From NCBI GenBank assembly GCA_004431415.1, contig QPMI01000110.1:1-46399 (forward strand): DNA of 46,399 nt, written 5' to 3'. The number at the start of each line of letters is the position of its first letter. The first letter of the stretch is position 1. This stretch comes from Cyanophora paradoxa (lineage: Eukaryota > Glaucocystophyceae > Cyanophorales > Cyanophoraceae). Positions 25,373-35,083 of the stretch are shown here, one piece after another. The notes below the pieces were generated by a model. That model was given only the letters and a program-made list of their open reading frames with translations, did no database searches and was not told where the DNA came from. Both the position numbers and the translations under genes were made by a program.

Positions 25373-28300
25373 ATGGCAACCGGACGCGTGTCTCTCGACG
25401 TCGACGCCTTCCTGGCCCGTATGCCCGGGCCCGGGGTACAGCAGATAGATCTGAGCGAGCAGGAGTGCAGCTTTTTCGTTCGATTCCCTCTCGTCGAAGT
25501 CCAGAAGGCCTGCAGCCCGACCCTGGGGACGGCTTTCTGCGTCTTCCACCCGCCCTGCATCACCCCAGCCACTTCTCGGGTGCCGAGGATGAGACGAGCA
25601 CTGCGGCAGCCTGCGCCTTTGCAACCAAGTTCGGAGGCTTCACTTTCTCTCGCCCCTTGGATAATGGATTCAAGGCTGCCTACGTCCTACAGAGCCCGGA
25701 GGCTTGCGATCTCATGGCATGGTTCTTTGGGAGCTCGAGCGGCCTGGAGCTCGGTGTGGATGGCACCGGGGCTACGTTCTGCGGGGGCCGGCGCCCGGGC
25801 CGCGAGCGGAGCTCCTCCCCACTCCATCCAGAAGCTCGGCGCCCCGCGCTAAGCCCATCCCGGAGCCGGGCGCTCTCCTGGATTCGAGCCCAAGCCTGCC
25901 GGCCTTGGAGCGGCTCCTGGACCGCCTACGCAAGAACAAGGCGGTGAGGGACGAGATCTGGAAGGCGGGGGCAGAGCTGCGCGCGGACCTTGGCCTGCAC
26001 GACGCCCGCCGCGTTCAGCACCTTGGAGTCGAGCCCGACGGGTCCATCACCCTCGTCCTGGGCGGGAGTCAGCCGGGGCGCCGGCGGCTCGAATCTCCAT
26101 CCAGGCGCACGGTATTGAAGTCGAGCTCGAGGGGAGGGACCGGAGGGGAGTCGGGCAGCGTGGCACAGACCCGCTATGTGACCGATCCCTCGCAGCCTGT
26201 CGCCTTCGACATTGCCCTCCCCTCCCTCCTGATCGCGCTCGAGTCGACGGGCCTGGAGGCTTGCGTCAATGCAGTGGATGAACGCCACCTCTCGTGCAAG
26301 ATCCTTACCTCCGCATTCGGGCGCTGGAGCAGAACCCGAGATCCGCTCAGCCGCAGGTCGACGTCATCTGCTCGGGACTCAACACGGGGAAGACGCAGGC
26401 GCTGATCGATGCGTACCTGGACCCGGCCCTTGCAGGCGGCTGGCGAGTGATCCTCGTGACTTGCCGCCGGCCTTCTCCCGCGACCTCAAGCGTCGCATTG
26501 ATGCTGCGGAGTTGTCAAAGGACGCCGTGCTTTACATGGACATCAAGAAGCCACCGGAGAGCTCAAAGGGATCGCATGGCAAGTGGGGCTTCCGCCATGA
26601 GGAGTGCAGGTGCGTCGTCATCACATGGGACTCGCTGCACAAGGTGCTCGAGGACTGGGAGGGCTGGTCGACGGCGCCGCTACTGGTCGTGCTGGACGAG
26701 CTCTCCTCCCTCACGAAGCACCTCACCTCGAGCGGCACCCTCGAGCCCACCGGCCTGCACCTAGGTATGCGGTCAGTGCCTCGAAACGCGCGCTGCGTGG
26801 GCCTATGGCGCGGCGTGATGAAGGCATCGCGCATCGTGGCGATGGACGGCTTCGTTCGGTCGGTCGATCTCGCGTACCTGGCAGAGTCGGCGCAGGAGGT
26901 CGGGGCGCGCCTGGGGCTCCTGTACAACTCGCATCGCACCTGCGACTGGAAGATGCGCGTGTCAGACAGCCCGGCGCACGTCGAGGCGGACATCATGGCG
27001 CTGTGCAGACCGGGGCGCTGCCGGGCGATGATCATTGCAGAGACGCCGGCCAAGGCGATCGAGATGCAGGAGAAGATTGCGAAGCAGGCGCTGGAGCAGC
27101 TCAGCCTGGGCGGCGCTCAGTACGTGACTCAGCTCGAGGCAGGGCCCGAGGACGGCAGCGGCGCACCGTTCACGATCGGGCTCATCGTTGGGCAGGCCAA
27201 GGAGAAGAGCGTGCGCTTCACGAACGACGGCCCAGTGCGCATCGTGTCGATCGATGTGTCTGAGGAGGGCGCGTACAAGGCCTGCGACGTGCTCATCGCA
27301 ACTTCCGCGCTCGGGGCAGGCGTGGACTTTTCGGACGCGCACTTTGACAAGGTCTACGGCGTGTTCCAGGCAGAGCCCGCGCAGCTGGAGGCGGACGACA
27401 TCGTGCAGCTGCTGTTTCGAGTCAGAAGGCTGCGCAAACGCAGCACGCCCGACGGAGAGCACCTGCTCGTCGCCGTGCGCAAGAACCGGACGCCCTCGGT
27501 TGCGGTCGGCGCGGCGGCTGCGCACTGGCGTGAGAGCGACGACGACGAGAGCTCGGACGACATGCAGCGCTACCTGGACCTGAAGGCTAGCCACCGCGGG
27601 AGCCGCCGCGCCGGCATGCCCACTCGGCGCCTCGCAGTGGCAGCGCGCCTGCGGCTGATGTCGACCTGCGCGCTGATGAACGTGCAAGTCACGGAGGATC
27701 AAAACCGAGCGGACCGAAGCAGGAGAAGGAGCAGCGGCTGCGCGAGATCAGGAGCGTGCTGGAGGCGGGCGCGCTGGAGCCCGTCGATCTGTGGAGCACG
27801 GTGCTGGCCTGGAGGCAGTCCCGCGAGTCTCTCGCTAAGCTGGACATCGAGAAGGTTGCTTCGCTTGCTCGCACGTCGATCGCCGCGTTCCTGGCCAAGG
27901 ATCCGAGCGAGCTGACCGAAGGAGACGTCGCCTGGATGTGGGATTCGTTCTACTCCATCCCGCTCACTGCCGTGGTCACGCTGGTGCTGAAGCATGGCGC
28001 GGACGTTGCCGAGATCGTGCCTACTGCTGAGCGCCTCAAGGTATCGAAGGTCGTCGCGCTGTTCAAGAAACTCTTCGGCTGGCGGGGTATGGAAAGCTCG
28101 CGGGGCGTGCTCTGTGGTCGGACGAAGCCTACGCGGCCCTGGCGTCGCCGGAGGGTCGGGAGGCGTACGCGGCTCTGCAGAGTCTGGACGAGCGCGCGCC
28201 CCGCTTCGATGCAGCGGACGGTGAGAAGAAGCGGCTCTCGCAGCAGTCTTGGCAAGTCATCAAGTACCTGCTGGAGAAGTACCTCGGAGTGAGACGCGCT

Positions 28301-28540
28301 TTCTCCGACGCGGACGGAGGGCAAATGGGCAGCCGAAAGCGACGCTACATCACGTGGGAGGAAGACATGCTCGACGACGCAGTAGAGCGCCAGGCTAAGC
28401 AGGCAAGGGCAGGCATGGCGCCAAGCTTCCCAGAGGTTTACAACGTTTCTCCGACTGCTATGCTCTCATTCACAGGCGCGTGTGATTGTCGGATGTCACA
28501 GTGTGGACTTCGCGAACGGGATGCGCGTGCCAGTGTGTAA
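25373..28540 (+). CDS. Origin-binding-protein-type SF2 helicase (UL9/OBP-like), frame-broken
   Basis: Probably unwinds DNA at the viral origin. The N-terminal ~330 residues (MATGRVSLDVDAFLARMPG; FGGFTFSRPLDNG) are unrecognised and need several one-base corrections. The helicase core follows: motif I SGLNTGKTQAL (~26370), motif II VVLDELSSL (~26695), motif V IATSALGAGVDFSDAHFDKV (~27298) and motif VI DIVQLLFRVRRLR (~27400), a set typical of herpesvirus UL9 and the origin-binding family in Nucleocytoviricota. The core frame is intact to about 27710. Two shifts then lead to a helical C-terminal region (LFKKLFGWRG; KKRLSQQSWQVIKYLLEKYL) with SRKRRYITWEED near the end. The total is about 1050 residues. 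GAATTTTCCAAG lies 25 nt upstream of the start. Confidence 0.85.
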
Positions 28541-29250
28541 ATACGAACGTGCGAATTCAAGTGACGTCATGCATATGATCAATGAATGTCTCGACCTTTT
28601 GAGATATTAATTTAAAGATCTGGGAGGGTCGGGACATTGCGAGGGCGGACGAGAGTGAGGGCATGCACTCTCTATGTGTCCCGACCTTTTCTGAACAACT
28701 CATGATTGCCGTATCATCGATCTGCATTTACTCACTTCGTTCTCTGTCGCTTGCACATGCGCGGTGTGGGATTACTAATTAGATCTAGTCTCCCTAGCCC
28801 TCTGCGGCCGCCTTCCTGCCCCCCTGCAAAGAGCAGCTCAACCAAATCCTGTGGGGTCTGATTCATTGCAGACTCGCCTTCCCCGCCTGGGCCTGAGCTA
28901 CACCAAGCTACGGTGAGTCCGACCAAGAGACGTGTCCGGACCCTCCCTACTTTCTTTATAGATTATTGGAAAGGTCCGGACACTAGAGGAGGGAGGGCGT
29001 ACATAAGTAGTCTGACCAAGAGACGTGTCCCGACCCTCCCAGATCTTTAAATTAATATCTGAGAGGGTCGAGACACTAGAGGAGGGCGTACATAAGTAGT
29101 CTGACCAAGAGACGTGTCCCGACCCTCCAGATCTTTAAATTAATATCTGAGAGGGTCGAGACACTAGAGGAGGGCGTACATAAGTAGTCTGACCAAGAGA
29201 CGTGTCCCGACCCTCCCAGATCTTTAAATTAATATCTGAGAGGGTCGGGA
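28541..29250. other. Gene-free spacer between helicase and YqaJ
   Basis: Contains one inverted 48 bp palindrome (28588-28635), a half-copy near 28678, and the tandem array at 28933-29251. A 64-codon minus-strand frame (28732-28926) has no supporting features. No RNA gene seen. Confidence 0.5.
28588..28635. repeat. 48 bp palindrome, reverse orientation, downstream of helicase
   Basis: Reverse complement of the 22755 copy. The helicase gene is therefore bracketed by this element on both sides. Confidence 0.8.
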
Positions 29251-29251
29251 C
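28933..29251. repeat. Tandem array of four palindromic units (period ~88-94 bp)
   Basis: Each unit is a 47-49 bp palindrome followed by CACTAGAGGAGGGCGTACAT and AAGTAGTCTGACCAAGAGAC. Palindromes lie at 28933-28981, 29027-29074, 29116-29162 and 29204-29251. The first has different arms (GTCCGGACCCTCC...GGTCCGGAC) but keeps the symmetry, which argues for selection on structure. The last one ends at the stop codon of YqaJ. Confidence 0.88.
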
Positions 29252-29252
29252 A

Positions 29253-29887
29253 CTAGAGGAGGGCGTACGACTTAAACTCGCGCAGCGCCGCCTGCTCCTC
29301 GCTGAGGTTCTCTGACTTCATTCGATCGCTGTAGGGCTCGGGCGGAGTTCCAGCCTTCACGTGCATCCAAAATAGATGTAAGCACCGCCGCATGAGCTCG
29401 ATGTACCTCTCGTCCCGTCTGACGTACCACGTTTGCACGCGCAGAGGCGTGAAACAGAAAAGTTCGGCCCAGTCGCGGCCCGTTATGTCCAGCAGGCCCT
29501 GAAGTTGAGTCATGTAATAGGTAGGAACGCTATCGTAAAGTTCGCCCTTGTAAGGGCATTTCACCTCTAAAATCCTATCATTTCCTATCAGTCCGTCGGG
29601 GCTCCCGGCGAGGAACGGCATTTCTTTGTGTTCGTGCAGTCCAGTGTGTTGAATGTCCACGTTATCGTTCAGTGCCTTGTAGATAGAGACCGCGAGGGGC
29701 TCGTAGTCGTGCCCGTAGGTTAGGGCAGGGTTGTCAAAGTTGTTTTCCTCCGCGATCCGCTCAGCTCCGCCCAGAGGCGGGCCCTGGATTTCCACGGGTT
29801 GATGCCGCACGCGGCGGCAAAGTTCGAGGCGGTTAGCTTTTCGCGGCGCGCAGCGTGCCACGCCGCGCTCCCCTGTTGTAGGTCCAT
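29253..29887 (-). CDS. YqaJ-type viral recombinase / exonuclease, one frame break
   Basis: Lambda-exonuclease-like enzyme that resects double-strand ends for recombination. The start at 29887 gives QQGSAAWHAARREKLTASNF, the family's N-terminal motif, then AAACGINPW. A shift near 29765 joins it to YGHDYEPLAVSIYKAL. The catalytic core follows: FLAGSPDGLI with Asp and ILEVKCPY with Glu-x-Lys, then YYMTQLQGLLDITG with the Gln. The C-terminus overlaps the palindromic array. The start is supported by a CGAGAAATTCTAAACGCTA sequence upstream on the minus strand. The length of ~211 residues is normal. Confidence 0.9.
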
Positions 29888-29939
29888 AGCTCGTAGCCTC
29901 GCAGTAGCGTTTAGAATTTCTCGTTGTGTGCAATTGCAA

Positions 29940-30625
29940 ATGTCGGATGACGAAGATTCGAGCCCGGTCCCGCAGATGGACGAAGATTCGAGCCCCGAAG
30001 AGTTCCTGACTCGCGTTAGGGGCCTGGCCCATTGGATACGAGATAAGTTCAAGGAGGGGATGCGAAATCGGATAGGAACGTCGTCCTTTCCGCTGAGGGG
30101 GCTAGCCCCTGTTGCAGCCCAGGGGCTGCGGGATACCGTGAGGCTCGCCCCCCATCCTATGATCGGAACTGGGACTTCAGCAGTGTGCTTACGTCCCTGT
30201 ACGTGGCGCTGATGTCGCCTAGAAGCCGCGTGGCCCGTCTGCCGAACGAGGCCAGATTGAAGATCATGAACTTCTTACTCGCAGGTAGAGACGGGCGCGA
30301 AGGCGATGTGATCAATGGGCTTCGAAATGAGATACAGTGGTACATGCGTACAGGCGAAGGCGGTGTCCGACAGTACGACGGCTCACGGTACACAGAGCTC
30401 GAGATTCCACGCGAGCTCGTACCCCGGAGCTGGCAAGAGCTTCCGCCCGCCCCACCCCCGCCCCCCGCCTACGTATCCCCCTTTGACTCGAGGCCCCCCA
30501 TCAACGAGCGCAAGCGACTGCGCGACTGGCTGCAGGACGATCGAAACCGTCTGCCGGTGAGGCAAAGGTCGGCACTATACCCCCAGAGGAGGAGGCGTAC
30601 CCCGTTTTCGAGAACAATCGCCTGA
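29940..30625 (+). CDS. Paralogue family A, member 1, one frame break
   Basis: Acidic N-terminus (MSDDEDSSPVPQMDEDSSP), then FLTRVRGLAHWIRDKFKEG. After a shift near 30150 it continues with LTSLYVALMSPRSRVARLP, ARLKIMNFLLAG, and LRNEIQWYMRTGEGG, a Pro-rich turn, and NERKRLRDWLQDDRNRLPV. The same order of elements is found in members 2 (30681-31432) and 3 (33171-33641). It diverges from YqaJ across 52 nt. I recognise no outside family. Confidence 0.62.
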
Positions 30626-30680
30626 CGTGGAGGTGGACGTGATAGGGGGTACGGGTAGATATTCTCAGCGAGCCGCGAGC

Positions 30681-31432
30681 ATGGCGCGGACACGCGAGTC
30701 CGACGTGCTGTACAACAACGGCCCCATCATCGTGAGATCCTACAGCGGACCGTGGACTTGGACGACGCACAATCCGATCTGCACCGGCGGCGATGGGCGA
30801 TGGGCCCCGATTCGGGGAGCGGATCGCCCGGGGAGAACTTTATGGAACGCGTGCTGTACCTCGTGCGCTGGATACGAGATAAGTTTAACGACGATCAAGA
30901 GTTTCCAGATCAAAACACCATCGGCGCAGCACGTTTCATGGGTATGACGATCAATCCACGCAATCATGGCAGGCGAGAACGCAGGGATCTGAACGGCGAT
31001 TGGGCGGACCTACAAGCACTGTGGATGGCCTTTGCGAACCGCAAGAGCCAGATCCTCGCTCTGCCCGCGCGGGTGCAGGAGCGTATCATTGACTTTGTGG
31101 CACCGTGGCGCTTCGAGAGCCTTGACCCGCAGACTGTGCAGCCCCGCTTCCTCAGACGACTGCGAAACGCCTTCTACCACCTGGCGCTGAGCGACGGCCA
31201 GTACTTCACGCCTCAGAGAATCGATCACGGTGAATTCGGTATACCCCCCGAGTGGGCAAACTTTGGCATGGTACCCCCGCCGCGGCCCCTCCTCTACGGC
31301 CCCCCCTCCCCCTCACCTGAGCAGCGTGAGTCACTCAAGCGTCAGAGGGAGGTACGCGAATGGATGGACGACACCAGTCACTGGGTACAGGGCGAGGCCG
31401 AGTTACGCAAGTTCGCTAGGCTCGGGCAGTAA
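30681..31432 (+). CDS. Paralogue family A, member 2, one frame break at the N-terminus
   Basis: From about 30752 the frame is intact: ENFMERVLYLVRWIRDKFND matches member 1. LQALWMAFANRKSQILALPA and RVQERIIDFVAPW match its second block, and RRLRNAFYHLALSDGQYF its third. A Pro-rich turn and REVREWMDDTSHW complete the same architecture. The start at 30681 (MARTRESDVLYNNGP) needs a shift near 30745. Function unknown. Confidence 0.65.
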
Positions 31433-31737
31433 CCGCAGGGGGTACAGCATTCAGTTAGAGTCCGAGCCTAGTTAGAGGCCGGGAGGCCCCCGGGGGGTAC
31501 ATTGGACGTGTTAGTCCCCCTGCCTCCCCGAATGCAATATAACAATGCAACCTCCGCAACGCGTGACTCATCAACCTCCGAGGGTTAACAATGCATTGAC
31601 AGCGAAGGGGCAAGCTCGAGAGCTCGACCCTTGGCAAGAGCCCACCTATATACGCTTCAACTCTGTGCCGTTGCGCAACCCGGAACCGACTGCCATTTAT
31701 ATAGAACTGGATGGCCGGCCCCGGTCCCGGACGCACC
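31433..31737. other. Spacer without supported genes
   Basis: Holds the end of the kinesin-derived segment on the minus strand. A plus-strand 89-codon frame (31545-31814) overlaps a kinesin exon and has no independent support. TATATA and TTATATAGAA sequences occur near 31648 and 31697. Confidence 0.4.
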
Positions 31738-32741
31738 GACGTGTTCTGGGTCTAGATGCTGGCCATCCCGTGAACAGGGTGCAACCTGCACGTCAGCACC
31801 GGCGCGAATCGTGAGAAACGAGCTAAAGGTGCAATTGCACAGCGGTTGCAGCCCTAAAGGTGCTCTGCGCGCGCGCGTACCTCTACGCGGATGGATCCGT
31901 CCTTCTTTCCCCTGTGGTCAACGATCGGCAGCGTCTCCGCAATGTCTGCGGCGGCGCGCGGCGCGCGGCACGTGTCAGGGCCGGACACGAGCTCGAGCTC
32001 GCGGCAGCTGGCGGCGGCGCAGGCACCGAATAGGTACGAAAGCGGCTCCAGGAAGAGGTGCGCCCGTCCGATCTGCGTGTCTTCCGGCGGGTCCCAGAAC
32101 GGCTGCCGGCCGATCGCGAAAGTGAGGGGGGGATGGGGGGGGGGGGGGGGGGGGGGAAGGGATGCACGTTTTCGTCACGGGGAATGGCGAATGGCCCCTC
32201 TTCGGTCCAGCGGTTGTAGAGGTCGCGTGCAATGTGGAGCCGCAAATCGAACTTGTCGGGAGACCACGTCCACACCTGCGATTAATTCAAACAAATTAAT
32301 CAAAGTCACGAAGTGTCATGCAGGTGCCACGGTGCAGCTGCTGTCCCGGTATCTAGGAGCGCATGCGCGCGCATGCACGGACCGCCTTTGTGAGCAAGTT
32401 GGTGACACGCAACTGGACGTCCTTCAGTTCGAAGAGCTTCAGCTCGAACACCGTCCGCTGCCGCATTTCCTCCGCCAGCGTGTTCAACTCGTTCACCTGT
32501 TCGGTGCGCCCGTGTTCAAGTGGCGAATCTCTGCTTTTGTCTTAAATAAAATTACCTCTGGAATGAGGCGGCTCAGTTGGTACTCCATGAGCGCCAGCTC
32601 CCGCTTCCGCTTCATGGCTTCCTCCTCGCGCTCCTCCTTGAGTTGCTTCTGCAGCTCCAGCTCCGCTTCGAGCTCGAGGATGCGCGCCGCCATCGCGTCG
32701 CCGCCCTTCGCCTCCTTCAGCTCGGCTTGCAGCTTCTGAAC
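31738..32741 (-). pseudogene. Kinesin-3 (KIF1/UNC-104 type) gene fragment with spliceosomal introns
   Basis: Six exons can be read on the minus strand, each bounded by AG/GT in a consistent phase: A 32741-32556 (coiled coil, QKLQAELKEAKGG; ends LSRLIPE), B 32496-32383 (VNELNTLAEEMRQRTVFELK), C 32275-32168 (VWTWSPDKFDLRLHIARDLY), D 32102-32027 (PFWDPPEDTQIGRAHLFLEP), E 31945-31881 (DIAETLPIVDHRGKKDG), F ~31785-31738 (VAPCSRDGQHLDPEH). D ends one base into a codon that E completes. The order matches the region after the motor/FHA part of kinesin-3. No motor domain is present, so only an internal piece was captured. The introns are 59 to ~107 nt; one contains a G/C homopolymer of over 20. Confidence 0.85.
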
Positions 32742-33063
32742 CTGTACGTATATATACGAGGGCCAACAATGGGCCAAACGCGAAAAGTCAACTCCGAGAG
32801 CTCGAGACTCGGAAGTGACGCTTGGATTGCGGAGGTTCTTATAACCGCCGGGTCACAGCTGGGGGGTACCGTAGACGAGGCTGGTGATCGCCATGATCGC
32901 GACGATCGCGATGACGATTCCGATCACGACGATCGCGAAAACGAGACGATCGCGACCATTTTCGATCGCGATTTCGGGGAGGGGGTCCATTTTGGGCCGG
33001 GGTAGAGAAAATAAATGCGAAAAGGCCGAAAAGTGCGTTTTTCACGCGTGAAATCGATCGAAA
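32742..33063. other. Spacer with CGATCGCGA repeats
   Basis: Between 32884 and 32975, GATCGCGA/TCGCGATC octamers and near copies (GATCACGA, GATCGCCA) occur about eight times with spacings of 9-20 nt. They form many short palindromes. It is not coding in any convincing way. Confidence 0.6.
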
Positions 33064-33112
33064 ACTTGGGACTTGGGACTTGGGACTTGGGACTTGGGAC
33101 TTGGGACTTGGG
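33064..33112 (+). repeat. (ACTTGGG)7 minisatellite upstream of gene 33171
   Basis: Seven perfect 7 bp units, followed by AAGAGTTAAAATCAGAGTCT and then GAAATTTTCGG before the start at 33171. Similar TTGG-rich tracts precede or flank other promoters (13620, 14505, 35090, 35540). Confidence 0.9.
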
Positions 33113-33170
33113 AAGAGTTAAAATCAGAGTCTGGACCCAAAAGCGGGGAAATTTTCGGACGGGGAGAAAA

Positions 33171-33641
33171 ATGTCAGGCAATCTCTATTACGATTTTCCC
33201 TTTGAGTTGAATATGGCATTCGAAAGGTTGCGCGAGTTCTGGCGTTGGCACCTCACGGGACATGACATCCCCGACGTAACACCAGAGCCCAACTTACAGG
33301 GCGTGCTTGAAGTCATCCGTCAATATCCGCGTCGATTCAATGAATGGATTGAGTTCCACGCGACGAGCCGTTTCCAGAGCCTCCCCGAGGCCATACGCGA
33401 AAATTTCGTGAGGCTGGTGGGACCAGGCTACGACAACCCTAACAATCATAGACCACGCCCAGCTGGCGTGACACGCGAAGCTCGAGAAGACCGTAGACTT
33501 TTCCGCAGGGAATTGAGAGAGGATAGACGGAGGCTTTCAATGGGGCTCCCGCAGATTGTGAGGGGGTACAGCCCGGATTACGAGACTTACCAAGAATTGT
33601 ACGGCTTCGAAAATCCCTTTGAGAGGGCACTACCAGGGTGA
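33171..33641 (+). CDS. Paralogue family A, member 3, 156 residues
   Basis: Intact frame. FERLREFWRWHLTGHD corresponds to the first block of the family, and RFQSLPEAIRENFVRLVGPG to the second (Leu-Pro-x-x-x-Arg-Glu-x-Ile/Phe). REDRRLFRRELREDRRRL is an Arg-rich helix near the end. It is more divergent than members 1 and 2. It is separated from them by the kinesin fragment. Function unknown. Confidence 0.65.
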   Translation: MSGNLYYDFPFELNMAFERLREFWRWHLTGHDIPDVTPEPNLQGVLEVIRQYPRRFNEWIEFHATSRFQSLPEAIRENFVRLVGPGYDNPNNHRPRPAGVTREAREDRRLFRRELREDRRRLSMGLPQIVRGYSPDYETYQELYGFENPFERALPG

Positions 33642-33980
33642 GGGGCCAGGGGGGCCCCTGAGGGTGTACCCCCCATCCGAGACTCGACCTTCGGCGGACG
33701 CACTCGGGCGATTTCCGTCAGGCCGGCTCCCTTTTTCTGCCTTCGGTCCAACGCTAAATTTGGCTTTTTTCAGGCCAGTTGGCAACGTTTTCCGTTGCGA
33801 ACTAGACCGCGAAAAAAATCGCCCACAAAACCGCGGTCCGCCGCCATTTTGGCTCACTCTTGAAACGGGTTCGCCGCCTTCTCTCAGCCCAAGGAATCCC
33901 CGCCTCTCCGAATTTTCACAAGTCCGCTCTCTCAGTCACCTCACGTTTTGCCTTTGCTGATCTCTCTTCCCTTTGCGCAG
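33642..33980. other. Upstream region of 33981 with possible 5' intron acceptor
   Basis: 339 nt without a gene. It ends TCTCTTCCCTTTGCGCAG directly before the ATG at 33981, a good pyrimidine tract plus CAG. TTTTTCAGG (33772) and GCGAAAAAAATCGC (33821) are other notable short sequences. A donor site cannot be chosen. Confidence 0.35.
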
Positions 33981-35028
33981 ATGTCGATTCCCTCTGAGCT
34001 TGTCGAGGACCTTGCCAAGGCCCGTGAGATGTGGCTAAGTCCCGCGATTGGCCTACCCGTGAAATGGAGAAGCGTGCCCGCAAGCTGGGGTACCTCTACC
34101 AAGCTCACAGCGGAGAAGGCTTCCATACCATCAACCTCAACTTTGTATCCTCCCTTCTGCCCAAGTCCAAGCAACCCAAGCCCGAGCCCAAGCCCGAGCC
34201 CGTCGACGTGCCCCCGTCCCCGGCTGGGTCAAGACTCCCACTGGCTGGGCGACCCCAAGCTTTTCGCCGAGTCTGCCGCCGAGACGCTCGCCTGGGCCTA
34301 TCCCCTCAAGTCTTCACGAATTACCCCCTCCGTCATCGTCGTCATCTGCCCCTCAGCCCGTCGCCGAGCCCGCTCCCGAGCCAGTCGATGACGCCGAGTC
34401 CGAGGCCTCTGACGCCGAGTCTGACATCAACGACTTTATCGACTTTGACGTGCCGATTCCATACGACTCTGAGTCCTCTTCCGACTCTGAAGGCGACAAC
34501 GAAAACCCGACTCGCAAGCGCCGCATTATCAAGACCAAGTCAATCGTCAAGAAGAAGTTCATGGAGACCACGTCATTCACCGACAACTCCGAGCGAGTCA
34601 AGAATCCCGCCAAGGAACACGAAAAAGACTTGAAGATCGGCGCTGGCATTGCCCGTTCTCGCGTGACGTCACACTTCAGCAAGCGCCTGACTCAGCACGT
34701 CAAGACCATTGAGAAGCGCATCATCGCCAAGCGCGAAATGGCCGAACTCCGACGCAAGTTGCGTCACGAGCGCCTTCTTCGTCGCGAGATGACGCTGGCC
34801 AAGATTGCCGAGCGCAAGAAGAAGGAGTCAGCGGAACTTAGGGCGCGCGTCGAGGCTCAGCAGCGGCGCGAGGCAGAGGCGGCAGCGGCCTTGGCGGCGC
34901 AGCGCGAGCAGGAGCGGCAGGACTTAGTGCAGGCAGCGCAGGCCCTTCCCCGCATTCCCCTTAAGTCCGCGCCCGAGGCCCCGATTGACTTGGTTTCCGA
35001 CGATGACTCTGATTTTGAGATGCTGTAA
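33981..35028 (+). CDS. Coiled-coil nuclear-type protein with C-terminal SUMO-interaction-like motif, frame-broken
   Basis: Starts MSIPSELVEDLAKAREMWLS; a shift near 34040 gives KRARKLGYLYQAHSGEGFHT and a Lys/Pro linker. After further shifts near 34220-34380 an acidic stretch appears (DAESEASDAESDINDFIDFD). From 34450 the frame is intact: basic NPTRKRRIIKTKSIVKKK, then a long charged coiled coil (LRRKLRHERLLRREMTLAK; AELRARVEAQQRREAEAA), and a last segment APIDLVSDDDSDFEML. IDLV followed by Ser-Asp-Asp-Asp is the textbook form of a SUMO-interacting motif. No family recognised; about 340 residues. Confidence 0.62.
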
Positions 35029-35083
35029 ATAGTATTGCGTCATTCCATTGTACATACTTGTAAAAATTGGCCGACTATTTTTA

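Larger units (their letters stand above)
24050..26527 (+). repeat. 2.48 kb tandem duplication, unit 2
   Basis: Second unit; its helicase part runs on into the complete gene. Between 24250 and 25370 it repeats the gene-free stretch of unit 1: a hairpin before a T7 run, one 48 bp palindrome and the helicase promoter. Confidence 0.93.

Noticed and set aside
28732-28926. 64-codon minus-strand frame in the helicase-YqaJ spacer
   Set aside because: Too short, no promoter core and no recognisable pattern.
31545-31814. 89-codon plus-strand frame
   Set aside because: Overlaps a kinesin exon on the other strand, lacks the promoter core and has no family features.
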